In this document: positions 27,714-37,058 of the stretch, piece by piece
Layout: each line of letters starts with the position of its first letter
How positions within the stretch are numbered: position 1 is the stretch's first letter
Origin: a virus
Virus record (IMG/VR): IMGVR_UViG_3300034375_011509
Span: 1-37,058 of that record
Direction: 5' to 3' (one strand)
DNA length: 37,058 nt
Notes under the pieces: model-generated
The model's database searches: none
Told to the model about the DNA's origin: nothing
What the model saw: the letters and a program-made list of their open reading frames with translations, nothing else
Program-made: the position numbers and the translations under genes

Positions 27714-30179
27714 ATGAGAGTTGATCGCAATTCATTCAACGGCGGGGAACTTTCCGATTGGCTCGATTCCCGCTCAGACCTTTACAAACGCGCCTCCGGC
27801 TGCCGTACGCTGGAAAATTGCCATGTGATCCGATACGGCGGAGCCCGCCGCCGCTCCGGATTTGTCCTCGCCGGGAAGGCCGCCGCCGATACCGTCCGCC
27901 TCGAAGGTTTCAATTTCTCCCGCACGACCGGATACATCCTGGAATTCTCCCAGTTCAAAATCCGCTTTTGGAATCGCGACGGCTCACCTGTCGAATCGTC
28001 CCCGGGCACTCCCTACGAACTCACCACCCCTTACCTCGAGGCCGATCTTTTCCGCCTCGATTTCGCGCAGCAAAACGACGTCATCATCGTCACCCACCCA
28101 GCCCACCATCCGCAATGCCTGAAGCACGCAGGCCCGACCGCGTGGGAACTCTACCCCGTGCCATGGCTGGTCCGCCCGTGGTCGGATTTCAACGACACCG
28201 CCACGACCGTAACGGTTTCCAAATCGGGAGCCGATACCCTGGTCACCTTCTCCGCCAACACGCTTTCTTCCGCGTGGACGGACTCTTACCTCCGCGTCCG
28301 CCGCGCCGTGGATTCAACCTTGGAAACGACCTCCTTCCGCAATGTCTGGCGACCCCCTGATCTCCCGGCAGAATATGACACCGTGGAGTTTGTCAGGTCC
28401 TCCCTCTACGATCCCGACCCCGCCACCAATGGCCGCAAGTCCCATGTGTTTCTCCGCGATGGCTACGGTTCCGCGTCCGGCCACCACACGCTTTTCCGGT
28501 GCATCGCCCCTTACGATGGCACCGGCACTTCTTCGGACCCCAACGATTACCCCGCCAATTTCGCCCCAGGCATCATCGCCCTTGGCCCCATCCTTGTGAC
28601 CGGCCGATGGGAATTTGAAACGAAAGGAACGTGGACCGGCACTTGGCGGGTGGAACGCTCTTACGATTCTGGCTCGACATGGGACGAGGTCGGCACCGCG
28701 TTTTCGATCAATGATTCCAACACCTTGATTTCCGAAGAGGAAGATCCCGACCGCCCCGCCCTTTTCCGGGTGCTGGCCATGTCCTCGACCTACCTCCCTT
28801 CCGAATCCGTTTATTTCCGCGCCCTCGACGGCTCCATCACCGCCGAATACCAGATCCAATCCGTTTATTCCGCGACGTCCGCCAAGGTGATCCCCGGCGC
28901 CAATGCCGACGACTTCCCCCTGGGCGAGGCCTCGACCGATTGGTCGGATGATGCGTTCTCCGAAAAAAACGGCTTCCCGGCCGTGACGACGTTCCACGAA
29001 AGCCGCCTCTTTTTCGCCGCGACGGACGCCGAGCCGGAGCGACTTTGGGCCTCGAAGACCGACGCGTTTTTCTCGTTTCCCTACGGCACCGAGGCCGCCG
29101 ACGCTTTCACGTTCGTCCTGAATGCCAACCGCTACAACGCGATTGTGTGGCTTTGTTCCCAGCAGGCTCTTTTGATTGGCACGACCGGCGCCGAATGGTC
29201 CTCCTTCACCACCGAGGGAGGCCCCATGACTCCGGAAACGACCAACTTTCACCTCCACACCCACCACGGCAGCGACCCGAACCCGGGATTGGTTCTTTCG
29301 GACGCCGCTGTTTTCGTGCAGCGCCAAGGCCGCAAGATCCGCGAGTTCGCCCCCTCCCCCCAAGGCCTGGGCATTTACGCCTCGCCCGATCTCACGGAGC
29401 TCGCCGAGCACATCACCCGCGGAGGAATCAAGCAGCTTGCCAAACGGGACTCGCCCGACACCGAGCTTTTCGCCCTCCGGAACGACGGGACCATCGCCAA
29501 CATGATCTTCGAACGCTCTCAGCAGATTTACGCCTGGAGTCGATGGACCACTTCCGGCCAGTTCACCAGCATCGCGACGACCTACGGAGACGGCGAGGAC
29601 GACGCGGTTTTCGTGGCCGTGGTTCGAAATGTCGGGGGGACCGATCAAACTTTCATCGAATACCTCGCTCCGGACGGCATCCGCACGGAGGAGAATGCCA
29701 CCGCCGCCGATTTCATTTCTCTCGATCATGCCCAGACCACCACTTCCCTTGCCGCCGAATACGCCGGGAAAATCCTCGCCGCGCAAGATGGCTTTGAAGA
29801 TCTTGGCGATTTCACCGTCGCCGGAGACGGCACCGTGCCCCTTTCCGGAGGAGAATCCAATCCGGTGGTGGGATTCAATTTTGTCACAGACATCGAACCT
29901 ACACCATTCGAGCTTGGAGGCCACGCCAACAAGGTTTCCCACCAGTCCGCCCACATCCGCCTCCGGTATTCCAGCAATTTCAAAATCGGCACTTCGGACC
30001 GCTCCCGCTTCAATGCCATTGCCATCGCCCCAGCCGACCACTCGCCCGTGAACGTGGACAAGGTGATTTCCGCGCCGGGAAAATTCGACCGCAACAGCTC
30101 AATCGTGATCCGCAAGGACCGCCCGGGACCGCTCTCAGTGGTCTCCATCGACCTCGAAACTCAAACCGGAACTCTCTGA
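27714..30179 (+). CDS. Tail tubular protein B-like nozzle protein
   Basis: An 821-residue protein with a length typical of gp12-type nozzles. The opening SFNGGELSDWLDSRSDLYKRASGCRTLEN followed by GGARRRSGFVLAG (read here as separate blocks) is the signature of podovirus tail-tube B proteins, which form the nozzle of the short tail. Extensive beta structure follows, including LTELAEHITRGGIKQLAKRD near the C-terminal third. It lies directly downstream of the adaptor gene. It probably binds the fibre protein from 6648. Confidence 0.88.
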   Translation: MRVDRNSFNGGELSDWLDSRSDLYKRASGCRTLENCHVIRYGGARRRSGFVLAGKAAADTVRLEGFNFSRTTGYILEFSQFKIRFWNRDGSPVESSPGTPYELTTPYLEADLFRLDFAQQNDVIIVTHPAHHPQCLKHAGPTAWELYPVPWLVRPWSDFNDTATTVTVSKSGADTLVTFSANTLSSAWTDSYLRVRRAVDSTLETTSFRNVWRPPDLPAEYDTVEFVRSSLYDPDPATNGRKSHVFLRDGYGSASGHHTLFRCIAPYDGTGTSSDPNDYPANFAPGIIALGPILVTGRWEFETKGTWTGTWRVERSYDSGSTWDEVGTAFSINDSNTLISEEEDPDRPALFRVLAMSSTYLPSESVYFRALDGSITAEYQIQSVYSATSAKVIPGANADDFPLGEASTDWSDDAFSEKNGFPAVTTFHESRLFFAATDAEPERLWASKTDAFFSFPYGTEAADAFTFVLNANRYNAIVWLCSQQALLIGTTGAEWSSFTTEGGPMTPETTNFHLHTHHGSDPNPGLVLSDAAVFVQRQGRKIREFAPSPQGLGIYASPDLTELAEHITRGGIKQLAKRDSPDTELFALRNDGTIANMIFERSQQIYAWSRWTTSGQFTSIATTYGDGEDDAVFVAVVRNVGGTDQTFIEYLAPDGIRTEENATAADFISLDHAQTTTSLAAEYAGKILAAQDGFEDLGDFTVAGDGTVPLSGGESNPVVGFNFVTDIEPTPFELGGHANKVSHQSAHIRLRYSSNFKIGTSDRSRFNAIAIAPADHSPVNVDKVISAPGKFDRNSSIVIRKDRPGPLSVVSIDLETQTGTL

Positions 30180-30182
30180 CCC

Positions 30183-30704
30183 ATGGGATTTGACCCTCTC
30201 TCTCTCGGACTCATGGCCGCCGGTGCCGGAGTCAACTACGCCGCCGGCCAATACTCCGCGCAAGCTCAAGAAGAATCCGCCCGATACCAAGCCGACCTCC
30301 TCGACCAGCAGGCCGAGCAGGAACGCGAAACGAACATCGAAAACCGCGCCCGCCGCCAAGCCAATGCCGACCGCTATCTTTCCCAAGTTTTCGTGCAGTC
30401 CGCCAACACTGGCACGGTGGCCAGCGCCGGAACGTCCCGCCTTCTCCTCGAGGACATTTCCTCTCGAGTGGAGCAGGACCTCGAGGATTTTATCAACGCT
30501 TCCCAAAACCGCGTGACCCGCCTCGAATCCTCCTCGACGATAGCCCAATGGTCCGGCACGCAGACCGCGCGCGCGACTCGCCTTCAATCAGCCGGTGGCC
30601 TTCTCGCCGACACCGTCCGCCTCTCCGCTGGTATCGCTGACTACCTCGACCAGCAGGCCGATCCCCAGCGCAATCCTTCCCGCTCTTATTCTTTGTTCCA
30701 GTAA
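30183..30704 (+). CDS. Internal virion protein (gp14-like)
   Basis: A 173-residue protein. A Gly/Ala-rich hydrophobic N-terminus (LGLMAAGAGVNYAAGQYSAQ) is followed by long helices (YQADLLDQQAEQERETN) and a motif VQSANTGTVASAGTSRLLL typical of podovirus ejection proteins. In T7-like systems this class forms the outer-membrane part of the ejection channel. The stop and next start share TAATG. The role is inferred from layout and synteny. Confidence 0.75.
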   Translation: MGFDPLSLGLMAAGAGVNYAAGQYSAQAQEESARYQADLLDQQAEQERETNIENRARRQANADRYLSQVFVQSANTGTVASAGTSRLLLEDISSRVEQDLEDFINASQNRVTRLESSSTIAQWSGTQTARATRLQSAGGLLADTVRLSAGIADYLDQQADPQRNPSRSYSLFQ

Positions 30705-32872
30705 TGCCCCGCGTCCCTGACTTCCAACTTCAGCAGTCCTTGGCCGTCCCCGGAGACGCCGAGGGAGTTTCCCGCACGATGCTTTCCACGGTGCAAGCCG
30801 CCACCGGTGTCGCTGGTAATCTCCTCGACGCTGGCCAGACGGTGGTAAAGACCCTGAAACGCCAGCAGCAAATCGAAGACCGAAAGACCGCCCTCGACGC
30901 CCGCTTGGGAATGCAGGCCAATCTTGCCGAGTTCGAAAGGTCGCTCGAAGGAGTCGACCCGAAGGAATGGGTTTCCCGATTCGATGAAAACGCGCAGCAA
31001 TACAAATCCCAGTTTCTCGCCCAGGACTACCCGCCAAACGTCCGACGCGAACTCGAGCTCGAAGCCAATCAGGCTTTCGGACGCGCCCGCATTCAGATTG
31101 CCGGTGCCGCTCTGAAAAAAAACGTGGGCCTGACCCGCCAGAAATACGGGCAGGAAATCGACCTCCTCACCAAGCGAGGAGAAACCGCCGCCGCCAAGGC
31201 CCGCCTCGATGAGGCCAAAAATCTCGGAATCATCGACGATCCGGATTACGACGCGCAGGCCCAGCAGATCGACGCGTTCGAGCAGATCACCGGCCTTCAC
31301 GACCTCATCCTCGACCACCCCTACAAAACCCTCAAAACAATCCAAGCGCCGGACTTTCTCAAGAAGTTTCCCGCCCTGACTCTGGCCGATCAAGCCGAAC
31401 TCGAAAGCGTCGCGACCCGCGCCATCAATGCCGACCGCGCGCAATTCTGGGAGGCCGCCGTCGAGGCCGCCAACAACCCGGACAACCCGAAGATCCTCAC
31501 CGACGAGGAACTTTCCACTCTGGCCGACCAAGGCCAAATCACGCAGACCCAGCGCGCCAAATACCTCGAGGCCTACCGCCCCGACACCGCCCAGCCTTTC
31601 GATCCCGCTATCTATCAAAAGGCGATCACCATGATTCGAGGCTACACTCCCGAAAATGATCCCGACGGCTTCGAAGCCGCGACGATCCGCGAGACGCTTT
31701 CCAATCTCAACCTGCCGACAAATTACCGTCGGGAGCTTGGCAAGCGCTTCACCGCCCACCTGAACGAAGACGCCACGCCGACGCGATCCGGCAAAAAAAT
31801 CCGCCCCAATCTTCGCCCCATCGAAAAGCACTTCGCCGACCTCCACAAGAAATACCTCGAAGCCGGAAAATTCGGCGGATGGATCAATCTCGAAGACCAC
31901 GACCAGGACGAATCCACCGCGCCAAAGGAAGTGATCGACTTGAAAGCCTACAACCGCGCAAACGCGCTGGCCATCGACTTCCAAACAATGTGGGAAAACC
32001 ATCTCGCCAACGCGCCCGAGGATTATCCTTCCACCCAAGCCGCCCTCGATTTCGAAACGCTTTACCAAGACTTCCGTTCCAAGGGACCTTCGCCCTTTGA
32101 AATGCCAAGTCTCCCGCCGCCCGTGGATTTCGACAAGCGCCTCCGCGACCTCATTGGAGACGAGGGAGCCAAAGGAACCCCGGGCACTCCCGGCACCGCC
32201 AACACCGACACCGCCAAAGCAAATGGCCCAACCTACCACCTTGGCTTTTCCACTTACCCGAAGCGCCAAGCGATCTTCCGCGCCGGTGGAACTCCCATTC
32301 TCCTCGACACCAACTTCTCGACCGCCGAGGGAGGCATCGCCCACCCGCTGATGGTCATCCCCGATGAAGCAACGCAGGCCCAGCGCGACGCCGCCCAGGC
32401 TTACGTCGACCGCGTCGCCAAAACTCTCAACAGCCGATTCGGCCGCCAGATGAAAGGCCGCGTGGTGACCCGATCCGAAAACGGACGCGGTCGCGCCTAC
32501 GCTTTCCACACGGAGCCTTTCGCCCTGTCAGACCGACCCGTCGCCCGTTTCATGGCCACCCCGGAAGGTCTCGAAACCCACCGCCAGATCATCCGCGAAA
32601 CGCTGGCCAAGGCCCCCGGCGCCCAGTTTTTCCTGCCCCACTCGCCGACCGATCCCGGCGCCACGGTGGGAAATCAAAGCGAGGTCTCGATGGCACGCGA
32701 ACTCCTCCGCGGATTCTCGACCGACCTCCCGCCCGCAGCTCTCACCGCCCCCCGGCCCGAGGCCCAAACTCTTTGGCACCGCACTACCCGCCCCACTTCT
32801 CCCGCTGAAATTCGCGAAGGCCTCGACGAGCTCGACACCCTCCGCGCCATCCACAAGCACTCCCAGCAATGA
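30704..32872 (+). CDS. Internal virion / ejection protein, 722 residues
   Basis: A long, charged, mostly helical protein, starting VPDFQLQQSLAVPGD and including VSRTMLSTVQAATGVAGNLLD and many heptads, with a C-terminal globular segment (HLGFSTYPKRQAIFRAGG, VMRVIP-like LMVIPDEA, and YVDRVAKTLNSRFGRQMKG). Its size, helicity and position between a gp14-like protein and the giant last protein fit gp15-like ejection proteins. The C-terminal part contains regularly spaced His/Arg, but no catalytic family is recognised. It overlaps the giant gene by ATGA. Confidence 0.75.
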   Translation: MPRVPDFQLQQSLAVPGDAEGVSRTMLSTVQAATGVAGNLLDAGQTVVKTLKRQQQIEDRKTALDARLGMQANLAEFERSLEGVDPKEWVSRFDENAQQYKSQFLAQDYPPNVRRELELEANQAFGRARIQIAGAALKKNVGLTRQKYGQEIDLLTKRGETAAAKARLDEAKNLGIIDDPDYDAQAQQIDAFEQITGLHDLILDHPYKTLKTIQAPDFLKKFPALTLADQAELESVATRAINADRAQFWEAAVEAANNPDNPKILTDEELSTLADQGQITQTQRAKYLEAYRPDTAQPFDPAIYQKAITMIRGYTPENDPDGFEAATIRETLSNLNLPTNYRRELGKRFTAHLNEDATPTRSGKKIRPNLRPIEKHFADLHKKYLEAGKFGGWINLEDHDQDESTAPKEVIDLKAYNRANALAIDFQTMWENHLANAPEDYPSTQAALDFETLYQDFRSKGPSPFEMPSLPPPVDFDKRLRDLIGDEGAKGTPGTPGTANTDTAKANGPTYHLGFSTYPKRQAIFRAGGTPILLDTNFSTAEGGIAHPLMVIPDEATQAQRDAAQAYVDRVAKTLNSRFGRQMKGRVVTRSENGRGRAYAFHTEPFALSDRPVARFMATPEGLETHRQIIRETLAKAPGAQFFLPHSPTDPGATVGNQSEVSMARELLRGFSTDLPPAALTAPRPEAQTLWHRTTRPTSPAEIREGLDELDTLRAIHKHSQQ

Positions 32873-35800
32873 GCGACCTCAATCCCTCTCCCTTCATTGC
32901 CTCGCCTCTCGCCCCGATCAATCTCGCCGAGGAATACGGCCCCGAGTCCGAATTGACCGAAGCCCGCGCCTTCCAGGCTCTCCATCTTCTCGAAGCTTTC
33001 CCAAAACCAACCATCACCCCCGGCACTCCGCCGCCCCCAAATCCTCTCCGCGATTACCTCCGCCGATACGCCGCCGACCGCGAATCAAGAGGACTAAAGT
33101 TTTTCCCCAAGGAAAACGCCAAGGCCAACCAAAAGCGCATTCAATACTCCCGCGATCTTTACCTCAAATCGCCCGAAGATCTCCTCACCGGCGACCAGTT
33201 GAAGGCATATGAAGCCGACCTAACCGAGATGCCGGACCCGGACTCCTACCGCGCCCGCCAGACCAACCGCGCCTATTTTAACCTCATCGCCCCGACCCCC
33301 ATCGCGCCCGACCGATACGACCTGGTCCGCGATGAATACGCCCGCGCCGTCCTCAAACTCGACGACACTTCCGACAAGGCCGTCTTCTCAGCGATCCAAG
33401 CCCAATTCCAAGAGGAAGCGTCCGCCTTCGATTCCTTGAAGCCCCTGGCGAAAGAAGCATTCGACAAAGGACTCACCGGCCAACCGTTGTCAGCCGCCGA
33501 CCGGTGGAGGGCCACCGCCGCTCTCCCCGCCAAGCACAAGCGGAACGCGCGCGAAGTTCTCGCCGCGCAACACCAAGAAGCGCAAGCCACTCGCCGCCGC
33601 CTCATGCCGACGGTGAAGTTTCTCGCCACCAGCATGCTTTCCCGCCGGGGAATGGACGTTCCCCGCGACCTTGCCTCGCCTGAAGCCTCCGCCACTTCGC
33701 GAGAATGGCTTCGCGCCCTGGGAGAACTCAACCCGCCCGACCGCGCCGCCGCTCTTTTCATCCTCTCGCAGGAGATGGAAAAGCTCGACACCGCCGACGA
33801 CTCCGCCGGCACGTTCAAACGCGCCGCCACCAACGCTAGCAAAACCGCCCTCCAGCTTCTCGAGTCCGCTTTCACCATGATCGACAGCGAGACCTCGGAA
33901 GGTTTCCTCGATGAAGAAGACCGTTGGACCATCGACGCCGACGAACGCGCCCGCCTGACTGCCGCCCTTCAAGGCATTGAAAGCATTCCGGAGAATTTCC
34001 GCCCCGATGATTCCGCCTTGCAAAAGGCCTTCATTGCAGGCTCAGGCCAAGCCGCGATCTTGGGCTCCCTCTTCACCGGCGCCGCAGGCCTGACGTTTCT
34101 TGGCACTTCGATGGCCGGACAATCCTACGCCGGCCAGCGTCTCGAATCTCCCGAGGCCGACCGCGCGATCCAGTACGGCGCCGCCACTCTTTCCGGCACT
34201 GCCCAGGCCGCCACCGAAATTTATTTGACCAAGCTTGGTCTCAAAATGATCGGTGGCCGTCTCCCCGGCCTCGCCACTCTTTTCACCAAAGCCCGCATCA
34301 CCGCGCCCGTTGCCCGCTCTCTCGCCGCCTTCCCTCTCGCCGCCGCCGGTGCCTCCGCCGTGGAATTCACCGAGGAGATTGTTCAAGACGCCACCGACAA
34401 TCTTCTCTCCGACATCGCCAACGAGCTTTCCGGCATTGATCCGGCCACCGATTGGGGAGAATTCCTCACCCGCTGGACCACCAAAAACCGCACGACCGAG
34501 GAGGTCTTTTACGCCATCGTCCCTTTCGCTCTCATTGGCTCCGGCGTTGTCGCTTCTTTCCGACATTTCAAGCACGGCGCATACCTCCAACAGGCCACGC
34601 CCATCATGGCGAAGATGGGTTTCCGTTCCGACAAAATCAAAGAGATCCGCGAAGCTTCTCCCGAGGAAGCCGCCAGGATTGTCAGAGAAGAAATCAAGCA
34701 CGTTAAGGAAAAAGCAGAAGACCGATCGAAAGCCGCCGCCGCTTCTCAACCGGCCAGCCAACTTGCCAAGGAAGCACCCAACCGCGCCGCCAAACAATTT
34801 GATCTTTTCCACGCTGGGGACCAATCCCTAACTTTCGAAACAATTTCAGTAGATCCCAGAAAAACCCGCCAAGGGAAAACTGGGACTTATGGAGGCCTCT
34901 ACACTTTTGACAATCAAACAGAAGCAGACAATTGGAACTCTGACCTGGAAGGCAAAGAGGTTTTTGGCATCAAACTCAAAGATGGAGTCAAAATTGAGCA
35001 ATATGACAAACAAATCGAGCGACTTGACCAAACCGAACTTGAAAATCTTAGGGCACAGGGAATCAAAGTAATTTCGGGCAAATCACTACTCGGAAAAAGG
35101 GAGATCGTTATCATCGACAAAACCGCCATTGCCTCTTTTGAACCTCTGAGCAAATTGCAATCTGACAATTCTTCTAAGACTTCCCAAGATGAAAGCGAAC
35201 GATCCTCTGTGCTTGAAAGTTTCCGCGAGGCTGCCGAGCTTTCCCAAAAGGCCGGTTTCCCCATCCTTGAAACCGAACTCAATGAGTTCACCGAACAAGA
35301 GCAATACGTCCTCCGCCTGCCCGAGCAGGAAGAACAATACTTTGACGACGAGGAACAAGCCATCGAAGCCTGGCAAGACTTCCTGATTCAGCAGCAAAAC
35401 GAAGTTTCCGCCGAGGTCATCCGCGCCGCAAACACCGACCTCATTTCCTTCCTCACCGAAGAATCACAACTTGCTTTTGGGACCAAGGTCCGCGAGCGCG
35501 ACGTTGAAATGGACGCCGCCCGGGCCGTGAAAGAAGGCCTGGCCACGATGGAGCAAATCAAAGCCCGCGCCCGCATCTTCGCTTTGCAGGAAGGGAGCTC
35601 CACCGCACCCGATTTTGCGATCATGGCCCGCCGCTGGGCGGAGGTGACCACCCGGGGAATTTACCGCGCCACGGTGGAATACTACCGCGGAGCCAATCCT
35701 CTTAACATCCTAGAAGACCTCGCCGAAACCAACATCGACAAGGGGCTCACCATGGGAATGCTCGACGGCGCCGAGCTTGTTTCCGAACTCCGCGCCCTCG

Positions 35801-37058
35801 AGGAAGCCACCGGCAACGCATACATCGCCGACGATTACACCTACGCCGACACCGACAAAATGCCCCTCCTCGAGGCCATGTCAAAAGCGGGCGTGGAATA
35901 CTTCATGGGGAACATCAAAAACGACATGATCCCCTCGACCATCCGCCGATGGTTCCAACAAATCCTTGCCGTCGCCGGAGCGATGTTCCGCCACGCCCGC
36001 ACGCTCGCCCGATCCGAACCGCTGATGAAGGCGATCAAGGAAGGCCGCGTGAATCAAAAGTTTGTCGACCTCATCGCCGACAGCGTCGGATTGAATGAAG
36101 CCAACACCGAGGCCCGCTACCGCGCCGCCGAGCAGCAGGCCCAAGAGCAGGCCCTCAATTCCGACCTCGAAGAGATTTCCGACGTCCTCCGCGGCCGCCT
36201 CCCTCACCCCGACAGCATGGCAGGTGACCCCATGGCTTCCGAACTCCGCGTCATTCACGATGGCATGGTGAAGGTGAGCAAGCGCCGGAACAAGAAGGGC
36301 CAGCGCCTTCTCAACACCCGCAAGGCCGACAACTTCTTCCTGCCGCGGGGCGAGGTCGTTTCCATCGACGGCATTCGCGAGGAATTGAACGAGCGCGGAT
36401 TCGACTTCGACACCGAGGCCGACATGCTCGCCGCCCTCGACGACTCTCTCTACCGCAACCTCAAAACCTACGCCGTAGGAACGATGGAGCAGGAGACGAC
36501 CTATTCGATTTCTCAGTTCAGTACAGGCATGAGACCACCGAAAGGTGTGACCAGTAGAAAAACGGAAGCCCTGCCAGTTTGGAATATAGAGAAGCAAAAG
36601 GATAGCCTTCCAAAGGTAATCGCCAACAAAACACAGCGTGAGGCTTTCTTTAAAAGGTTGGATGATGCGCTGGATTGGCTGCGTGAAGACCCTTCCAAAT
36701 TGGGAACAGCTGGAGGATGGGTGAAATTCTTGAGGAAAGCAGGGGTCTATGGGGAGGTTCCAATGCCTCCCACTGGAATCACGGAACTATTTGAAAACCC
36801 TGCTGGATACGCTGAAAAAGTTCGGGGGGCGTATCATGGGGACCTGGCTATTTCGGGAACAAACGCATCAGCAAAAGCGGGGTTAGACGGAACAAAGGAA
36901 ATGCGTGAGCTTATCGGGGAAGGGAAAGCCCCTGCCCCTTGGACGGTTGCTCTGCATCATCTTTGGGGGATTCTTTCAAGAATGCTTCCACCCATCGATC
37001 AGGAGGGGATGTGGTTGCGCCTAATTGCTCACCGACCTGTTCTTGAAGCGATTCAGTC
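32869..37058 (+). CDS. Giant polyvalent virion protein, N-terminal part (continues at position 1)
   Basis: Starts by ATGA overlap with the internal virion gene and stays open to the window end; the frame continues exactly into 3-5222 after closing the circle (total 3,094 residues). Residues 1-390 are helical and charged. About 390-480 is Gly/Ala-rich and hydrophobic, and 547-564 is a hydrophobic helix (FYAIVPFALIGSGVVASF). Residues about 645-760 resemble an ADP-ribosyltransferase (LFHAGDQ, then TYGGLYTFDNQTEADNW) in an AT-rich patch. Residues about 770-1200 are helical again. From 1205 (nt 36481) a second AT-rich domain begins. The architecture fits phage polyvalent proteins ejected into the host. 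The exact start is supported by coupling only. Confidence 0.88.
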   Translation, partial: MSDLNPSPFIASPLAPINLAEEYGPESELTEARAFQALHLLEAFPKPTITPGTPPPPNPLRDYLRRYAADRESRGLKFFPKENAKANQKRIQYSRDLYLKSPEDLLTGDQLKAYEADLTEMPDPDSYRARQTNRAYFNLIAPTPIAPDRYDLVRDEYARAVLKLDDTSDKAVFSAIQAQFQEEASAFDSLKPLAKEAFDKGLTGQPLSAADRWRATAALPAKHKRNAREVLAAQHQEAQATRRRLMPTVKFLATSMLSRRGMDVPRDLASPEASATSREWLRALGELNPPDRAAALFILSQEMEKLDTADDSAGTFKRAATNASKTALQLLESAFTMIDSETSEGFLDEEDRWTIDADERARLTAALQGIESIPENFRPDDSALQKAFIAGSGQAAILGSLFTGAAGLTFLGTSMAGQSYAGQRLESPEADRAIQYGAATLSGTAQAATEIYLTKLGLKMIGGRLPGLATLFTKARITAPVARSLAAFPLAAAGASAVEFTEEIVQDATDNLLSDIANELSGIDPATDWGEFLTRWTTKNRTTEEVFYAIVPFALIGSGVVASFRHFKHGAYLQQATPIMAKMGFRSDKIKEIREASPEEAARIVREEIKHVKEKAEDRSKAAAASQPASQLAKEAPNRAAKQFDLFHAGDQSLTFETISVDPRKTRQGKTGTYGGLYTFDNQTEADNWNSDLEGKEVFGIKLKDGVKIEQYDKQIERLDQTELENLRAQGIKVISGKSLLGKREIVIIDKTAIASFEPLSKLQSDNSSKTSQDESERSSVLESFREAAELSQKAGFPILETELNEFTEQEQYVLRLPEQEEQYFDDEEQAIEAWQDFLIQQQNEVSAEVIRAANTDLISFLTEESQLAFGTKVRERDVEMDAARAVKEGLATMEQIKARARIFALQEGSSTAPDFAIMARRWAEVTTRGIYRATVEYYRGANPLNILEDLAETNIDKGLTMGMLDGAELVSELRALEEATGNAYIADDYTYADTDKMPLLEAMSKAGVEYFMGNIKNDMIPSTIRRWFQQILAVAGAMFRHARTLARSEPLMKAIKEGRVNQKFVDLIADSVGLNEANTEARYRAAEQQAQEQALNSDLEEISDVLRGRLPHPDSMAGDPMASELRVIHDGMVKVSKRRNKKGQRLLNTRKADNFFLPRGEVVSIDGIREELNERGFDFDTEADMLAALDDSLYRNLKTYAVGTMEQETTYSISQFSTGMRPPKGVTSRKTEALPVWNIEKQKDSLPKVIANKTQREAFFKRLDDALDWLREDPSKLGTAGGWVKFLRKAGVYGEVPMPPTGITELFENPAGYAEKVRGAYHGDLAISGTNASAKAGLDGTKEMRELIGEGKAPAPWTVALHHLWGILSRMLPPIDQEGMWLRLIAHRPVLEAIQ
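34800..35150 (+). other. Second ADP-ribosyltransferase-like domain, in an AT-rich patch of the giant gene
   Basis: The motifs FDLFHAGDQSLTF, TYGGLYTFDNQTEADNW and a following VFGIKLKDGVKIEQ strand follow the order His strand, Gly-Leu-Tyr strand, helix and core strand of ART domains. The clear ART is near residue 1724; this one (His648) is more divergent. Local GC is 40-43% in 34921-35040 against about 57% upstream, so the domain may be a separate acquisition. No catalytic Glu was assigned. Confidence 0.5.
36932..37058. repeat. Terminal direct repeat, copy 2 (circular overlap)
   Basis: Identical to 1-127; see copy 1. Removing either copy yields the 36,931-bp circle and restores the giant open reading frame. 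Confidence 0.95.

Overview
The window is a complete circular genome of a temperate podovirus-like (short-tailed) bacteriophage. The first 127 bases (1-127) are repeated exactly at the end (36932-37058), so the contig closes on itself and the unique length is 36,931 bp. It is gene-dense and GC-rich (roughly 60% by eye). Two things suggest the free, circular form rather than an integrated prophage: the ends join in frame through one very large gene, and a single tRNA-Tyr 3' fragment (attP) sits beside the integrase, with no flanking bacterial genes. The host cannot be named from sequence alone. High GC, almost no Shine-Dalgarno sequences, a preference for CC before ATG, and an integrase C-terminus of the G(T/N)SPxM...HY type would fit a Verrucomicrobiota/PVC-type host, but this is a weak inference.

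Layout. (1) 32869 to the end and on through 1-5222: one 3,094-residue virion 'polyvalent' protein gene, about a quarter of the genome. (2) 5398-6361: lysis cassette (holin-like protein, lipoprotein, M15-type endolysin). (3) 6386-9082: host-recognition and accessory genes, including an AT-rich tail-fibre/spike protein. (4) 9083-10634: attP, repeated integrase-arm-like motifs, and a tyrosine integrase on the minus strand. (5) 10661-12067: small accessory genes and a divergent pair of ribbon-helix-helix regulators around a shared operator/promoter (probable lysogeny switch). (6) 12069-19038: a long rightward early operon of small genes joined by ATGA stop-start overlaps. It holds an HTH/excisionase-like protein, a DnaQ-like exonuclease, a winged-helix protein, an orphan C-terminal piece of a cytosine methyltransferase, a replication protein with a candidate internal origin, the small terminase and a protein made only of a DnaA domain IV. 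(7) 19035-32872: morphogenesis, namely large terminase, portal, Bbp19-like protein, scaffold, major capsid, two decoration-like paralogues, two tail-tube proteins and two internal virion proteins, leading back to the giant gene.

No DNA polymerase, helicase, primase or RNA polymerase gene is visible, so replication must rely on the host replisome, probably recruited through the 14709-15623 protein and perhaps helped by the DnaA-domain protein. The virion set (portal, tail-tube A and B, internal proteins, very large last protein) matches podoviruses that eject large internal proteins with their DNA. The giant protein carries at least one clear and one probable ADP-ribosyltransferase-like domain, which suggests modification of host targets at entry.

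The most unusual part is the roughly 560-bp gap between scaffold and capsid (24570-25131), in a genome that otherwise has almost no spacers. It can form two long near-perfect helices, has a competing pseudoknot-like pairing, and ends in an excellent intrinsic terminator. It looks like an uncharacterised structured RNA of about 330 nt. The capsid gene follows from its own candidate promoter and is closed by a second strong terminator.
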